Shown: one piece after another, positions 42,773-50,745 of the stretch
Layout of the letters: every line of letters begins with the position of its first letter
Numbering within the stretch: position 1 is the first letter of the stretch
NCBI RefSeq assembly: GCF_013359935.1
Contig: NZ_JABMCB010000203.1
Coordinates: 1-64,000, forward strand
Direction of reading: 5' to 3'
DNA from: Paenibacillus xylanilyticus
GTDB taxonomy: Bacteria > Bacillota > Bacilli > Paenibacillales > Paenibacillaceae
Length of the DNA: 64,000 bases
Notes under the pieces: generated by a model
What the model saw: the letters and a program-made list of their open reading frames with translations, nothing else
What the model was told of the DNA's origin: nothing
Databases searched by the model: none
Made by a program: the position numbers and the translations under genes

Positions 42773-43702
42773 GTGGAAAATCAGTTGAGATACCAGGCTT
42801 CTTCCGATTCCGCAACATTAACCTCGCCTCCGATCAAGTCGGGATCGTGGAAAGACTTTATTCACATTACCAAACCGGGAATACTCCGGACCAATCTTAT
42901 TGCTGTTTTTGGTGGTTTTTGGCTGGCATCCCAGTGGGATATCAACATGGTTAAGATGCTGCTAACCTTGCTCGGAACCGCGCTTGTTATGGCTTCTTCC
43001 TGTGTATTCAACAATTATTTTGATCGCGAGCTTGATTTGAAAATGGAACGTACCCGGAACCGATCCCTGCCAACAGGGCGTTTAACACCGAAAGTGGTTC
43101 TTTCCTATGCCATTATTTTGGGCGTGTTGGGATTAACCGTTCTGTTTGCTTTTTCGGGTACACTTGCCGGATTATGCGGTATTTTTGGCATGTTTGTCTA
43201 TGTTATTATTTACACTCTCTGGTTAAAACGTTCTTCGACATGGAGCACATCCATTGGGGGTTTGTCAGGTGCCATGCCGCCTGTCATTGGTTATGTCGCA
43301 GTAACGGGACGTCTGGATTTAGGTGCATGGCTGCTTCTCGCCATGTTGTTTCTGTGGCAGCCTCCGCACTTCTGGGCGCTTGCCATTCGCCGGGTTGAGG
43401 ATTATCGGGCAGGTGGATTTCCACTCTTGCCAGTTGTAAAGGGCATTAGGCGGACCAAGATTCAAATGATTCCTTATCTGGTTTTGCAAATTTTTGTGCC
43501 CATTCTGATGTATGCGTATGGCTATGCCGGTATTTTTTATTTGACGGTGTCCCTGGTTCTGTCCGTACTGTGGTTGTACTACGCACTCAAAGGTTTCCGT
43601 GCACAAAATACGGACGCCTGGGCCAAAAAGGTATTCCTTTACTCCATTAATTATCTGTCTCTCAGCTTCATCCTGATGATTCTGGATACCGTTCATAAAT
43701 AA
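42773..43702 (+). CDS. ctaB: Protoheme IX farnesyltransferase (haem O synthase)
   Basis: A 309-residue integral membrane prenyltransferase of the UbiA family with about eight helices. The prenyl-diphosphate and magnesium site is CVFNNYFDRELDLKMERTRNR around residues 78-98. A second conserved region is LWQPPHFWALAIRRVEDYRAGGFPLLP. It attaches a farnesyl group to haem B to make haem O. The start is GTG following AAGGGGG. Unlike in Bacillus, ctaA is not adjacent; it lies 18 kb away in this window. A SCO-type copper protein follows. Confidence 0.96.
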   Translation: MENQLRYQASSDSATLTSPPIKSGSWKDFIHITKPGILRTNLIAVFGGFWLASQWDINMVKMLLTLLGTALVMASSCVFNNYFDRELDLKMERTRNRSLPTGRLTPKVVLSYAIILGVLGLTVLFAFSGTLAGLCGIFGMFVYVIIYTLWLKRSSTWSTSIGGLSGAMPPVIGYVAVTGRLDLGAWLLLAMLFLWQPPHFWALAIRRVEDYRAGGFPLLPVVKGIRRTKIQMIPYLVLQIFVPILMYAYGYAGIFYLTVSLVLSVLWLYYALKGFRAQNTDAWAKKVFLYSINYLSLSFILMILDTVHK

Positions 43703-44061
43703 CTGGAATACCGTCAGGGGAACATGCAAAATAAATGCTTGGGCATCTGCATCCAGAACGGTTACAATATGGTAGAGTCCCATTGTCGATGGGGTTCTTC
43801 GTATACATATGCAGTGCAAAGAAAAAGAAGCAGGTTATTTCCTCAATCATGACAGACACCCCGGCATATAATAGAGCATTTTGCATAAATCCAATAAGCG
43901 ACTTCCAATCTTCAATATATAGATCGAAATGATCCTATTCGTCTGTATATTGTACCCCGGAGTGAGTGGAATCGAATGATGCAAAATGCTGAATAAAAAT
44001 ACTTGGACTTCAAGCAAGTTATGTATGCGTATTCATATTGGCAGGTATAGAAAGGACGAGG
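43703..44061 (+). other. Intergenic region between ctaB and the SCO gene
   Basis: 359 bases without a supported gene. A hairpin (ccccat..gtcgatgggg region near 43780) and a TATAAT near 43868 are present. A 28-codon ORF from 43848 has no ribosome site. No riboswitch was recognised. Confidence 0.5.
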
Positions 44062-44676
44062 ATGATGCTGAAAAAGTACAAATGGACCTGGATGCTGCTG
44101 GGGCTCGCACTGATTATGGCTGTATACCTCATGTGGGGCACCGTGTTTGCCAGCAAAGAGAAATTACCCGAAATTAGGGAAATCCAATCCTTTTCTATGG
44201 AGAATGTAGATGGAACTACCGTCTCACTTGACGATACCAAAGGCAAGGTGCGTCTGTTCTATTTTTACTTCACCAGTTGTCCGGACGTCTGCCCAATTAC
44301 GACGTTTACGTTGTCCCAGGTGCAGGATTTGTTGAAGGAAGATGATACATTCGGCAAGGATGCGTCCTTTGTTTCGATTTCGTTTGATCCTGAAGTCGAT
44401 ACGAAGGAGAAAATCAAGGAATTCGCGGACCGCTTCCACGCGGATTATGACGGGTGGTATTTCCTAAGAGGGGATATGGACAAAACGAAGCAGCTCGCCA
44501 GGGATTCATTTCAGATCCTGATCGAAGGCGAAAGCAAGGAAGATTTTGCGCACATGAACATGATTGGCCTAGTCGATCAGAACAATCAGCTGCGCAAGGT
44601 GTATAATGCATTTAATACAGAAGATGTCGAGCCTGCAGTAATCGCAGAAGATATCCGTAATCTAATCAACGAATAA
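44062..44676 (+). CDS. SCO1/SenC family protein, cytochrome oxidase copper assembly
   Basis: A 204-residue protein with an N-terminal membrane anchor (residues 8-28) and an extracytoplasmic thioredoxin-like SCO domain. The copper-binding CxxxC is Cys73-Cys77 in TSCPDVCP and the third ligand is His164 (DFAHMNM). In B. subtilis YpmQ is the counterpart and supports CuA centre assembly of cytochrome c oxidase. The position after ctaB fits oxidase maturation. The preferred start lies after GAAAGGACGAGG. Confidence 0.92.
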   Translation: MMLKKYKWTWMLLGLALIMAVYLMWGTVFASKEKLPEIREIQSFSMENVDGTTVSLDDTKGKVRLFYFYFTSCPDVCPITTFTLSQVQDLLKEDDTFGKDASFVSISFDPEVDTKEKIKEFADRFHADYDGWYFLRGDMDKTKQLARDSFQILIEGESKEDFAHMNMIGLVDQNNQLRKVYNAFNTEDVEPAVIAEDIRNLINE

Positions 44677-44703
44677 TGGCTGTTATCATATTTGAATCAT
44701 AGC

Positions 44704-44750
44704 AAAGGCTGCTGGCCGGGTTGGTAAAATAACCGGCAAGCAGCCTTTTT
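44704..44750 (+). terminator. Terminator of the SCO gene
   Basis: The stem aaggctgctggccgg-tt / aa-ccgg-caagcagcctt is followed by TTTTT. Confidence 0.9.
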
Positions 44751-44765
44751 GGCGCTTTGTTGATT

Positions 44766-45113
44766 TTAAAATGATGGGTGTTCGGGGTATTGAATATACT
44801 CTTCCAATCCGGCCTTCTCCAACTGGGCAATGATGTATTCATCAGGCGTTCCTTCCACACCCGCATAACCACGTCTGGTATACATCTGTACTGCATCGGG
44901 GAAGGCATCCCGCAGCACGCCTCTTATTTTTTTGCCTGAACTGTCATTATCCATAAAAAGATACACTTCATCATAACCAACCTGTTTCCGCAGAGACTCC
45001 AGCTTGAGCGAATTCAGAGTGCCGAATGTACACAATATGTTGATTTCCGGCCCAACGAGACGCTTCAGCTTGCTGCGGTCATTCTTACCTTCCACAATGA
45101 CATGAATAGGCAT
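44766..45113 (-). CDS. Small Toprim-domain protein
   Basis: A 115-residue protein made almost entirely of a Toprim fold: VIVEGKNDRSKLKRLVG with the catalytic-type glutamate, VYLFMDNDSSGKKIRGVL with the DxD pair, and a GTPDEYIIAQLEKAGL end. It is of the size of stand-alone Toprim proteins related to RNase M5 and DnaG-type enzymes. The start is the ATG with GAGGTG upstream; the longer ORF is spurious. A nuclease or RNA-processing role is possible but unproven. Confidence 0.85.
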   Translation of the reverse strand: MPIHVIVEGKNDRSKLKRLVGPEINILCTFGTLNSLKLESLRKQVGYDEVYLFMDNDSSGKKIRGVLRDAFPDAVQMYTRRGYAGVEGTPDEYIIAQLEKAGLEEYIQYPEHPSF

Positions 45114-45278
45114 CGTATTCACCTCTTGTTCGAGAGCTAGTGTCGACATTCCCCGGGAAATGTTGCAGCGAAAATCGACTGGATTATATATAGTGTAGCT
45201 GTAATTGGGGGAATGATGCAAAGCAAAGGTAAATACAAGGTCGTTCTGTCAAAAAAGAGACTTACGTTCTCGGTTGCC

Positions 45279-46460
45279 TCAACCCATGACACTATTCGGA
45301 TCAGTAGAAGACAGGGAAGCTTCGCGTCTGCTTGTGAAGTATGGAAGGAGCAGAATGCCAACCATCAATAGAATGAATGCGATGAAATATGGCGAGACCC
45401 CCATACGTAATTGCCCGGCAGCGATTGGACCGATGAAGGAACCAATCGAGGTGGCGATGGATTGCAGCGAGAAAATACGGCCGAGCTTGCTTCCTCCGCT
45501 TAAACGGATGAACAGGGTAGCCATGGCTGGGAAGGTAATTCCTTTGGACATCCCGAGCACAAACAGTACACCCGCCAGTGGGATCTGCGGAAAGGCTGCG
45601 AGTGTGAAGAAGCAGAGGGACATCAGCAGCACGCCTGCAGTTAAACGCAGTTTGGGCGAATAGCGATTAAGAAACAGCATGCTCAGGGTGAGAAGGGCCC
45701 CAACACTAATGACGGAAAACAATAAACCGGTAGACATCATGGAAGAGTGTCCTCCGCCCCGCAGTGGCAATTCAAAAAACAGAATGCCCTGGGCACAAGC
45801 AATGACAAGTGGCAGCGCGAAGTATCGCCAGGAGACCGGAATAAATGTACTTGAGCTCCCGCCAAGGTTAGAAGGCTTGGGTGGAACAGTCTCCTTCTCA
45901 CGCTGTACATCAACAAGCCCTTTCGGCATGGATAACCAGGCAATCATTCCTGACAAAATGAGCAGATAACCAAGACTCGCAAAGGTAGCAGAAAATCCCA
46001 AAGCACCAACAATCAGGGCCCCTGCTGCAGGGGATACGACCGACGCCAGCGTATGCACGACACCATGTCCCGACATATATTTGCCCTGCGTGACGGGGTT
46101 GGTCGACAGCTGTGCAAGCAGAGCGAGACAGGCCGGAGACAGAAAAGCGAGCACAAATCCACTGATGGAGCGAAGTGCAAGCAGCTGCCAGGGGGTGTGA
46201 ATATGGGCTTGCAGCAGCAAAATGATGCCGGCCCCGAGCAGACTGAACACAATATAACGCCGACTGCCGTGTTTATCGATTTGTGTGCCGGCAATCAAAT
46301 TACCAGGAAGATGTGTCAAGGAGTAGATGCCCATCATCCACCCGATGAAGGTGGGAGCAGCCCCGAGCGAAATCGCAAAGGGGGTCAGAATGGGATACTG
46401 GGCGTGCAGATCAAAAACAGCAAGAAACAAAAATAGATAGAGCCAGATGGCCGTTTTCAC
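45279..46460 (-). CDS. MFS transporter
   Basis: A 393-residue protein with about 12 membrane helices. The loop after helix 2 reads MGIYSLTHLPGNLIAGTQIDKHGSRR, a form of the MFS signature (G-x-x-x-D-x-x-G-x-R), and helix 4 carries RSISGFVLAFLSPACLALL, as in drug:H+ antiporters. Substrate cannot be told. The start is GTG behind GGAGGGG. It is monocistronic and lies beside the Toprim gene on the same strand with a gap of 165 bases. Confidence 0.9.
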   Translation of the reverse strand: MKTAIWLYLFLFLAVFDLHAQYPILTPFAISLGAAPTFIGWMMGIYSLTHLPGNLIAGTQIDKHGSRRYIVFSLLGAGIILLLQAHIHTPWQLLALRSISGFVLAFLSPACLALLAQLSTNPVTQGKYMSGHGVVHTLASVVSPAAGALIVGALGFSATFASLGYLLILSGMIAWLSMPKGLVDVQREKETVPPKPSNLGGSSSTFIPVSWRYFALPLVIACAQGILFFELPLRGGGHSSMMSTGLLFSVISVGALLTLSMLFLNRYSPKLRLTAGVLLMSLCFFTLAAFPQIPLAGVLFVLGMSKGITFPAMATLFIRLSGGSKLGRIFSLQSIATSIGSFIGPIAAGQLRMGVSPYFIAFILLMVGILLLPYFTSRREASLSSTDPNSVMG

Positions 46461-46601
46461 AAAAGCCCCTCCTTGTTAAACGATGCATGTTCATGCCAGG
46501 TCGTCAAATGGTTTTCCCGTTCTTCATGCAAAACCTCATGGTACTACTTGTACGTTCAACGGGACGAACTTAGACCTTTATTTTTACAAGGGAGTGCTTA
46601 G

Positions 46602-46631
46602 CTGACAGCGGGTTCGGAAATCATGTATAAT
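46602..46631 (+). promoter_or_regulatory. Sigma-A-like promoter
   Basis: CTGACA and TATAAT are separated by 18 bases, 45 bases before the 151-residue membrane protein. Confidence 0.7.
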
Positions 46632-46676
46632 ATTCGGGAAGTGTGATTTCTTAACTCTAATACGGAAGGTGTAATC

Positions 46677-47132
46677 ATGAACATAGAAGTAATCAAAGAG
46701 TTTGTGATGCAGAACTGGCTGGTGATCGTCGTTGCGCTGATCATTTTGTTCTTTGTTCTGAATGTGGTCAAAACCGTATTGAAATGGGCGATTGCCATCA
46801 TCATTATTGCGGCTCTGTTGATATACAGCGGCATCTCCATCGATCAGATCAAACAGACGGTTTCAGAAGTACAGACCAGTACGATGGACACATTGAAAAA
46901 GGAAGCGACCAACATGATGGTGAAGGAGGCCTCCAAGGCAACTTACACCAAAGGACAGGATGGACAATTTACCATTACGAGTCCCAATGTGGAAATTAAG
47001 GGTACAGCCGGGTCGAACAAGGTCAATGTCACTTTCCGCGGTATTTCACTGGGTGAATGGAATCTCGACAATGAAACGATACGGACTTTTGTCGATCAGG
47101 CCAAAGGAAATATAACAGCACCAGCTTCTTAG
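46677..47132 (+). CDS. Hypothetical protein with N-terminal membrane segments, paired with transglutaminase
   Basis: A 151-residue protein with two adjacent hydrophobic segments (about residues 12-32 and 37-53) and a roughly 95-residue hydrophilic domain. The latter has an amphipathic part (ISIDQIKQTVSEVQTSTMDT) and a beta-rich end (GQFTITSPNVEIKGTAG, VNVTFRGISLGEWNL). No family was recognised. The gene is 18 bases before the transglutaminase gene, so they probably form one unit; an extracytoplasmic or envelope function is inferred. Confidence 0.75.
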   Translation: MNIEVIKEFVMQNWLVIVVALIILFFVLNVVKTVLKWAIAIIIIAALLIYSGISIDQIKQTVSEVQTSTMDTLKKEATNMMVKEASKATYTKGQDGQFTITSPNVEIKGTAGSNKVNVTFRGISLGEWNLDNETIRTFVDQAKGNITAPAS

Positions 47133-47150
47133 CAAAGGGGGAATGGATAC

Positions 47151-48299
47151 GTGCTGCAGAGTTGGCTGGACAGCCTGAAGGAGTTCAATGGCATCACGAT
47201 TATGCTGTTATTGATTGTGGCTGCTTCATTGCTGCAGGGATGGTCCAGAGGGGCTTCGCGTTCCGCAGGTAGACTTTTTGGATTCCTGATGGATGGAATT
47301 ATGGCTGTCATTGGCATTCTGTTGTCCATCGGATTGACACTTTGGCTTGCGCCGTACGTGCAGCAGTGGTTGTCTGCACATGCTTCGGCCATGCCGAATC
47401 GGGATCTGAACCGATGGGAACAGATGTATTATACGTTAGTTACGGCGATTGCCGATTTTCCGCTGATGCGGTTTGCCGTGTTGTTTGTGCTTAGCTATGG
47501 ATTTATTCGTTTGATTCTTGGCTTGTTCTCTTCCCTCTTTTTTAGAAGGAGATATCACTCATCAGACCAAGAGAGCAGTCCCAAAGGCATAATTAGCCGC
47601 TTTATGGGTGCAGTAATAGGTACAGTCATTGGTTCGGTCCGCGGGATGATTGTCATTGCCGTTCTTTTCATGATTGTCAGCCTGTATCCCGGAAGCACGT
47701 TCAGCCGGTATGTAGAGGCTTCGCCAATCTATATGCAGGGGGCCAAATCCGTGATCGAACCGTTATCCGGTAATCTGATCAAGGACAAGCTGCCAGTATT
47801 TACCCAAGCGGTACAGAAGGAACTGGGCGGAATTTTGCAGCGCAAGTATGAAGTCATTGACCACAATATTCCGGCTGATATCGAATCTGCGGCAAGTGAG
47901 ATTGTGAAGGGTCAAGCGACGGATGAAGCGAAAGCACGAGCCCTGTATGATTGGGTCGGTTCCCGCATTCAATATGATTACGGCAAAGTGGATGATTATG
48001 AGCAAAAAGGCATATGGCACGAACAGACACCGCAAAACACGTTTGATACCCGAAAAGGGGTATGCATTGATTACGCCCGTCTGTATGCGGTCATGGCTCG
48101 TTCACAAGGACTGAATGTTAAGGTCGTGACAGGCCTAGGATATAACGGACAGGGCGGATATGGCCCACATGCATGGAATGAAATTTATTTGAGTGATTCC
48201 CAGAGCTGGATTCCGCTTGACCCAACATGGGCAGTGAGTGGTGACTGGTTCAATCCTCCGAACTTTGCCGATACCCATCTGAAAGATCAGACAGCATAA
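47151..48299 (+). CDS. Membrane transglutaminase-like protein
   Basis: A 382-residue protein. The first 200 residues carry four hydrophobic segments (about 14-26, 43-66, 103-123, 160-180) reminiscent of CvpA-type proteins. The C-terminal part is a transglutaminase/protease domain: ALYDWVGSRIQYDYGK, then the catalytic cysteine Cys305 in RKGVCIDYARLYAVMARSQG, His340 in GPHAWNEIY and an aspartate in PLDPTWAVSG. The triad is thus complete. The start is GTG after AAAGGGGG. Likely located in the cell envelope; natural substrate is unknown. Confidence 0.9.
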   Translation: MLQSWLDSLKEFNGITIMLLLIVAASLLQGWSRGASRSAGRLFGFLMDGIMAVIGILLSIGLTLWLAPYVQQWLSAHASAMPNRDLNRWEQMYYTLVTAIADFPLMRFAVLFVLSYGFIRLILGLFSSLFFRRRYHSSDQESSPKGIISRFMGAVIGTVIGSVRGMIVIAVLFMIVSLYPGSTFSRYVEASPIYMQGAKSVIEPLSGNLIKDKLPVFTQAVQKELGGILQRKYEVIDHNIPADIESAASEIVKGQATDEAKARALYDWVGSRIQYDYGKVDDYEQKGIWHEQTPQNTFDTRKGVCIDYARLYAVMARSQGLNVKVVTGLGYNGQGGYGPHAWNEIYLSDSQSWIPLDPTWAVSGDWFNPPNFADTHLKDQTA

Positions 48300-48405
48300 C
48301 ATTACACCGGACAGGGTTCCGGAATATGACGACGTTGCCAGGTTATCATGCCGCGGCTAGACTGCTAAGGGCGGTATGCATCAAGTCATGAAAGAGGTAG
48401 GATGA

Positions 48406-50439
48406 ATGAACAACCATTCAAAAGAGAAGGATGAACTTACAGACAAAAGGCGCTTCAGTTACCGGATGAATGTATTTTTCTTCGCTTCCTTTGTTATTTT
48501 TAGCGTAATTATTGTACGGCTGGCATTTTTGCAATTTGTGGAAGGGCCTGAGCTCAGTCAAGAGGAGGCTAGCAACATTACCAAGGATGTACCGCTCGCT
48601 CCGGTGAGAGGAACCATCTATGATTCGACCGGTGAGGTGAAGCTGGCGTATTCCAAGCCGATTCAGTCTCTATATCTGACATTATACAAAAACTACGGTG
48701 ATGTGAACGGACAACCAAGTCCAAACTTCCCGGAAGCTCAGGATATTGCAACCCGACTGCATGATGTGTTTGAACAGTACAAAACCAAGGAGTCGGAGTC
48801 CCTTACCGTGGATCAGATCATTGAAGCGATGGACCTGAATTCCCGCAAGGCGAATGGCTTCATGCCACGTCTCATCAAGAGCGATCTGTCCGAGGAAGAA
48901 GTGGCTTATTTCCTGCAGCACAAGGATGAATTCACAGGGATTCAGATTGTCGAGGAAAGTGTGCGTTACTATGATCCGGACACCGTGGCTGTTCAAACGA
49001 TCGGATATTTGAAAAAATTCAAAAGTTCCAAAACACTTGATAAATACCAAGAGGTTGATGAAGCGAACAAAACGCAAACCGACCCTGGTCTGGTGTATAC
49101 GGAAAACGAGTTTGTCGGGTTCGACGGACTTGAGCTGCAATACCAGGACATTCTGCGTGGTAAAAGTGGTTATAACTCCGTGGACGTGGATTTGCGGAAT
49201 TTGCCTGAAGGTGTGGCTGGTTCCACTCCACCTGAGAAGGGGTATGACCTGATTACGAGCATTAACAAAAACGTTCAGGTGAAGACGGAGCAGGCAATTC
49301 TGGATCAACTGAGCTGGCTGCATACACATCCGGTTTCCGGGAAGCTGCATCCCAATGCCAAAACAGGTTTTGCCGTTGCGATGGAAGTGGATACAGGCAA
49401 AATCGTATCGATTGCCAGTATGCCGGACTATGATACGAATATCTGGAGAACAGGGAGTATTACGAACGATCAGTACGATGACATCAAGTACGTATACCAA
49501 AATGGTACCATTCGTTCCTTTCCTCCGGATGATTCCAAAAAGCGTGCTGAATCTGTTGTTTTGCTTGGTTCCACGATCAAACCGCTCAGTGTATTGATCG
49601 GGTTGAAGGAAGGCTTCTTTACAACGAACACGGTCTATTCGGACAGAGGTTCAACGACGTTCGGTGGAGATAACCGCAGAGTACAGAACTCATCGGGACA
49701 TGTCTATGGTCTGATGCGTCCGCATGATGCGATCCGTCACTCTTCCAACGTGTTCATGATTGACGAAATCGGTAAAAAATTATACTCCCAATATGGTGCC
49801 AAAGGGATCGATAAATGGGACGAGTACATGAAGCAGTTTGGCCTTGGCGTTTCCACCGGAATCGATTTGCCAAACGAATGGCTTGGATACAGAGAATATA
49901 CCAATGAACTGGAAAGTTCCCTGACTCGTCTCGTGTATGCTTCTTTTGGTCAACAGGGGAAATATACAGCCATGCAGCTTGCTCAATATACAACGATGCT
50001 GGCAAACAAGGGCAAACGGATGCAGCCGCAATTGGTTAGTGAGATTCGTGATTCCGAGGGTAATGTTGTTGAGAAAATGAAACCGAAAGTTTTGAGCACG
50101 GTTGACTTCAATGACGCATATTGGAATGAGGTTCAACGAGGCATGGCCACAGAGGTTACTGCATTTAGCGGTTTCCCGTATGACTTTGCCAGAAAAACAG
50201 GTACTTCAACACAGGTAGTCGGCGGAAAGTTAGTGGATAACGGGGTATTTATTGCTTACGCTCCACGCAACAATCCGAAGCTGGCTGTAGCTGTGGTCAT
50301 CCCGGAAGGGGGCTTCGGTTCGAACAGTGCTGCCCCTGTTGCACGTGCGATCTTTGATGCCTATGACGAGGAGTTCGGTCTCGACGGTGTTCCGAAAAAA
50401 GATAAAACCGAAGAAACAGATGAAACAGCAACGCAGTAA
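48406..50439 (+). CDS. Class B penicillin-binding protein, first of a tandem pair
   Basis: A 677-residue PBP2-type D,D-transpeptidase with an N-terminal membrane anchor (residues 22-44), a PBP dimer domain (APVRGTIYDSTG) and a transpeptidase domain. The three active-site motifs are intact: Ser389-x-x-Lys392 (GSTIK), SSN at 446-448 and KTGT at 597-600. It cross-links peptidoglycan on the outer face of the membrane. The acidic end (KKDKTEETDETATQ) is typical. A paralogue follows 306 bases downstream, so a tandem duplication is evident. Confidence 0.95.
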   Translation: MNNHSKEKDELTDKRRFSYRMNVFFFASFVIFSVIIVRLAFLQFVEGPELSQEEASNITKDVPLAPVRGTIYDSTGEVKLAYSKPIQSLYLTLYKNYGDVNGQPSPNFPEAQDIATRLHDVFEQYKTKESESLTVDQIIEAMDLNSRKANGFMPRLIKSDLSEEEVAYFLQHKDEFTGIQIVEESVRYYDPDTVAVQTIGYLKKFKSSKTLDKYQEVDEANKTQTDPGLVYTENEFVGFDGLELQYQDILRGKSGYNSVDVDLRNLPEGVAGSTPPEKGYDLITSINKNVQVKTEQAILDQLSWLHTHPVSGKLHPNAKTGFAVAMEVDTGKIVSIASMPDYDTNIWRTGSITNDQYDDIKYVYQNGTIRSFPPDDSKKRAESVVLLGSTIKPLSVLIGLKEGFFTTNTVYSDRGSTTFGGDNRRVQNSSGHVYGLMRPHDAIRHSSNVFMIDEIGKKLYSQYGAKGIDKWDEYMKQFGLGVSTGIDLPNEWLGYREYTNELESSLTRLVYASFGQQGKYTAMQLAQYTTMLANKGKRMQPQLVSEIRDSEGNVVEKMKPKVLSTVDFNDAYWNEVQRGMATEVTAFSGFPYDFARKTGTSTQVVGGKLVDNGVFIAYAPRNNPKLAVAVVIPEGGFGSNSAAPVARAIFDAYDEEFGLDGVPKKDKTEETDETATQ

Positions 50440-50453
50440 TTCATATCATTAAG

Positions 50454-50483
50454 GAGAGGGCCCCTATGGGTCCTCTTTTTTTT
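50454..50483 (+). terminator. Terminator of the first PBP gene
   Basis: The stem gaggGccc/gggtcctc with a ctat loop is followed by TTTTTTTT. The second PBP gene is therefore likely transcribed separately. Confidence 0.85.
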
Positions 50484-50644
50484 GCTTTATGGAGTTAAGA
50501 ATGGAACAAAAATTTACATAATACCTGTAACTTCATAGGAGTGTAACACGTTTATTGATTTGAATAGATACACAATACTCCAGGTCAACAATGGAGAAGG
50601 GGTTATATCTAGTTTACGAAAGTGTAACCAAAATTAGGAAGACG

Positions 50645-50726
50645 TGTTAATCATCCTTTGATAAACTTATATTAGGAGACTTTTTGAGCTGTGAGTTAAT
50701 TCAAAATGTTAATCATTATTTGATAT
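50645..50726 (+). repeat. Spaced direct repeat upstream of the second PBP gene
   Basis: Two 19-base copies of TGTTAATCATnnTTTGATA at 50645-50663 and 50708-50726 differ at two bases only. Each contains an inner ATCA-N5-TGAT dyad. They are 63 bases apart start to start, about six helical turns. They lie immediately before the second PBP gene, so they may be binding sites for a dimeric regulator. Confidence 0.6.
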
Positions 50727-50745
50727 AGAACGGAGACGCCTACAC

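Noticed and set aside
43848..43932. A 28-codon ORF in the ctaB-SCO gap
   Set aside because: No ribosome site and no recognisable features.
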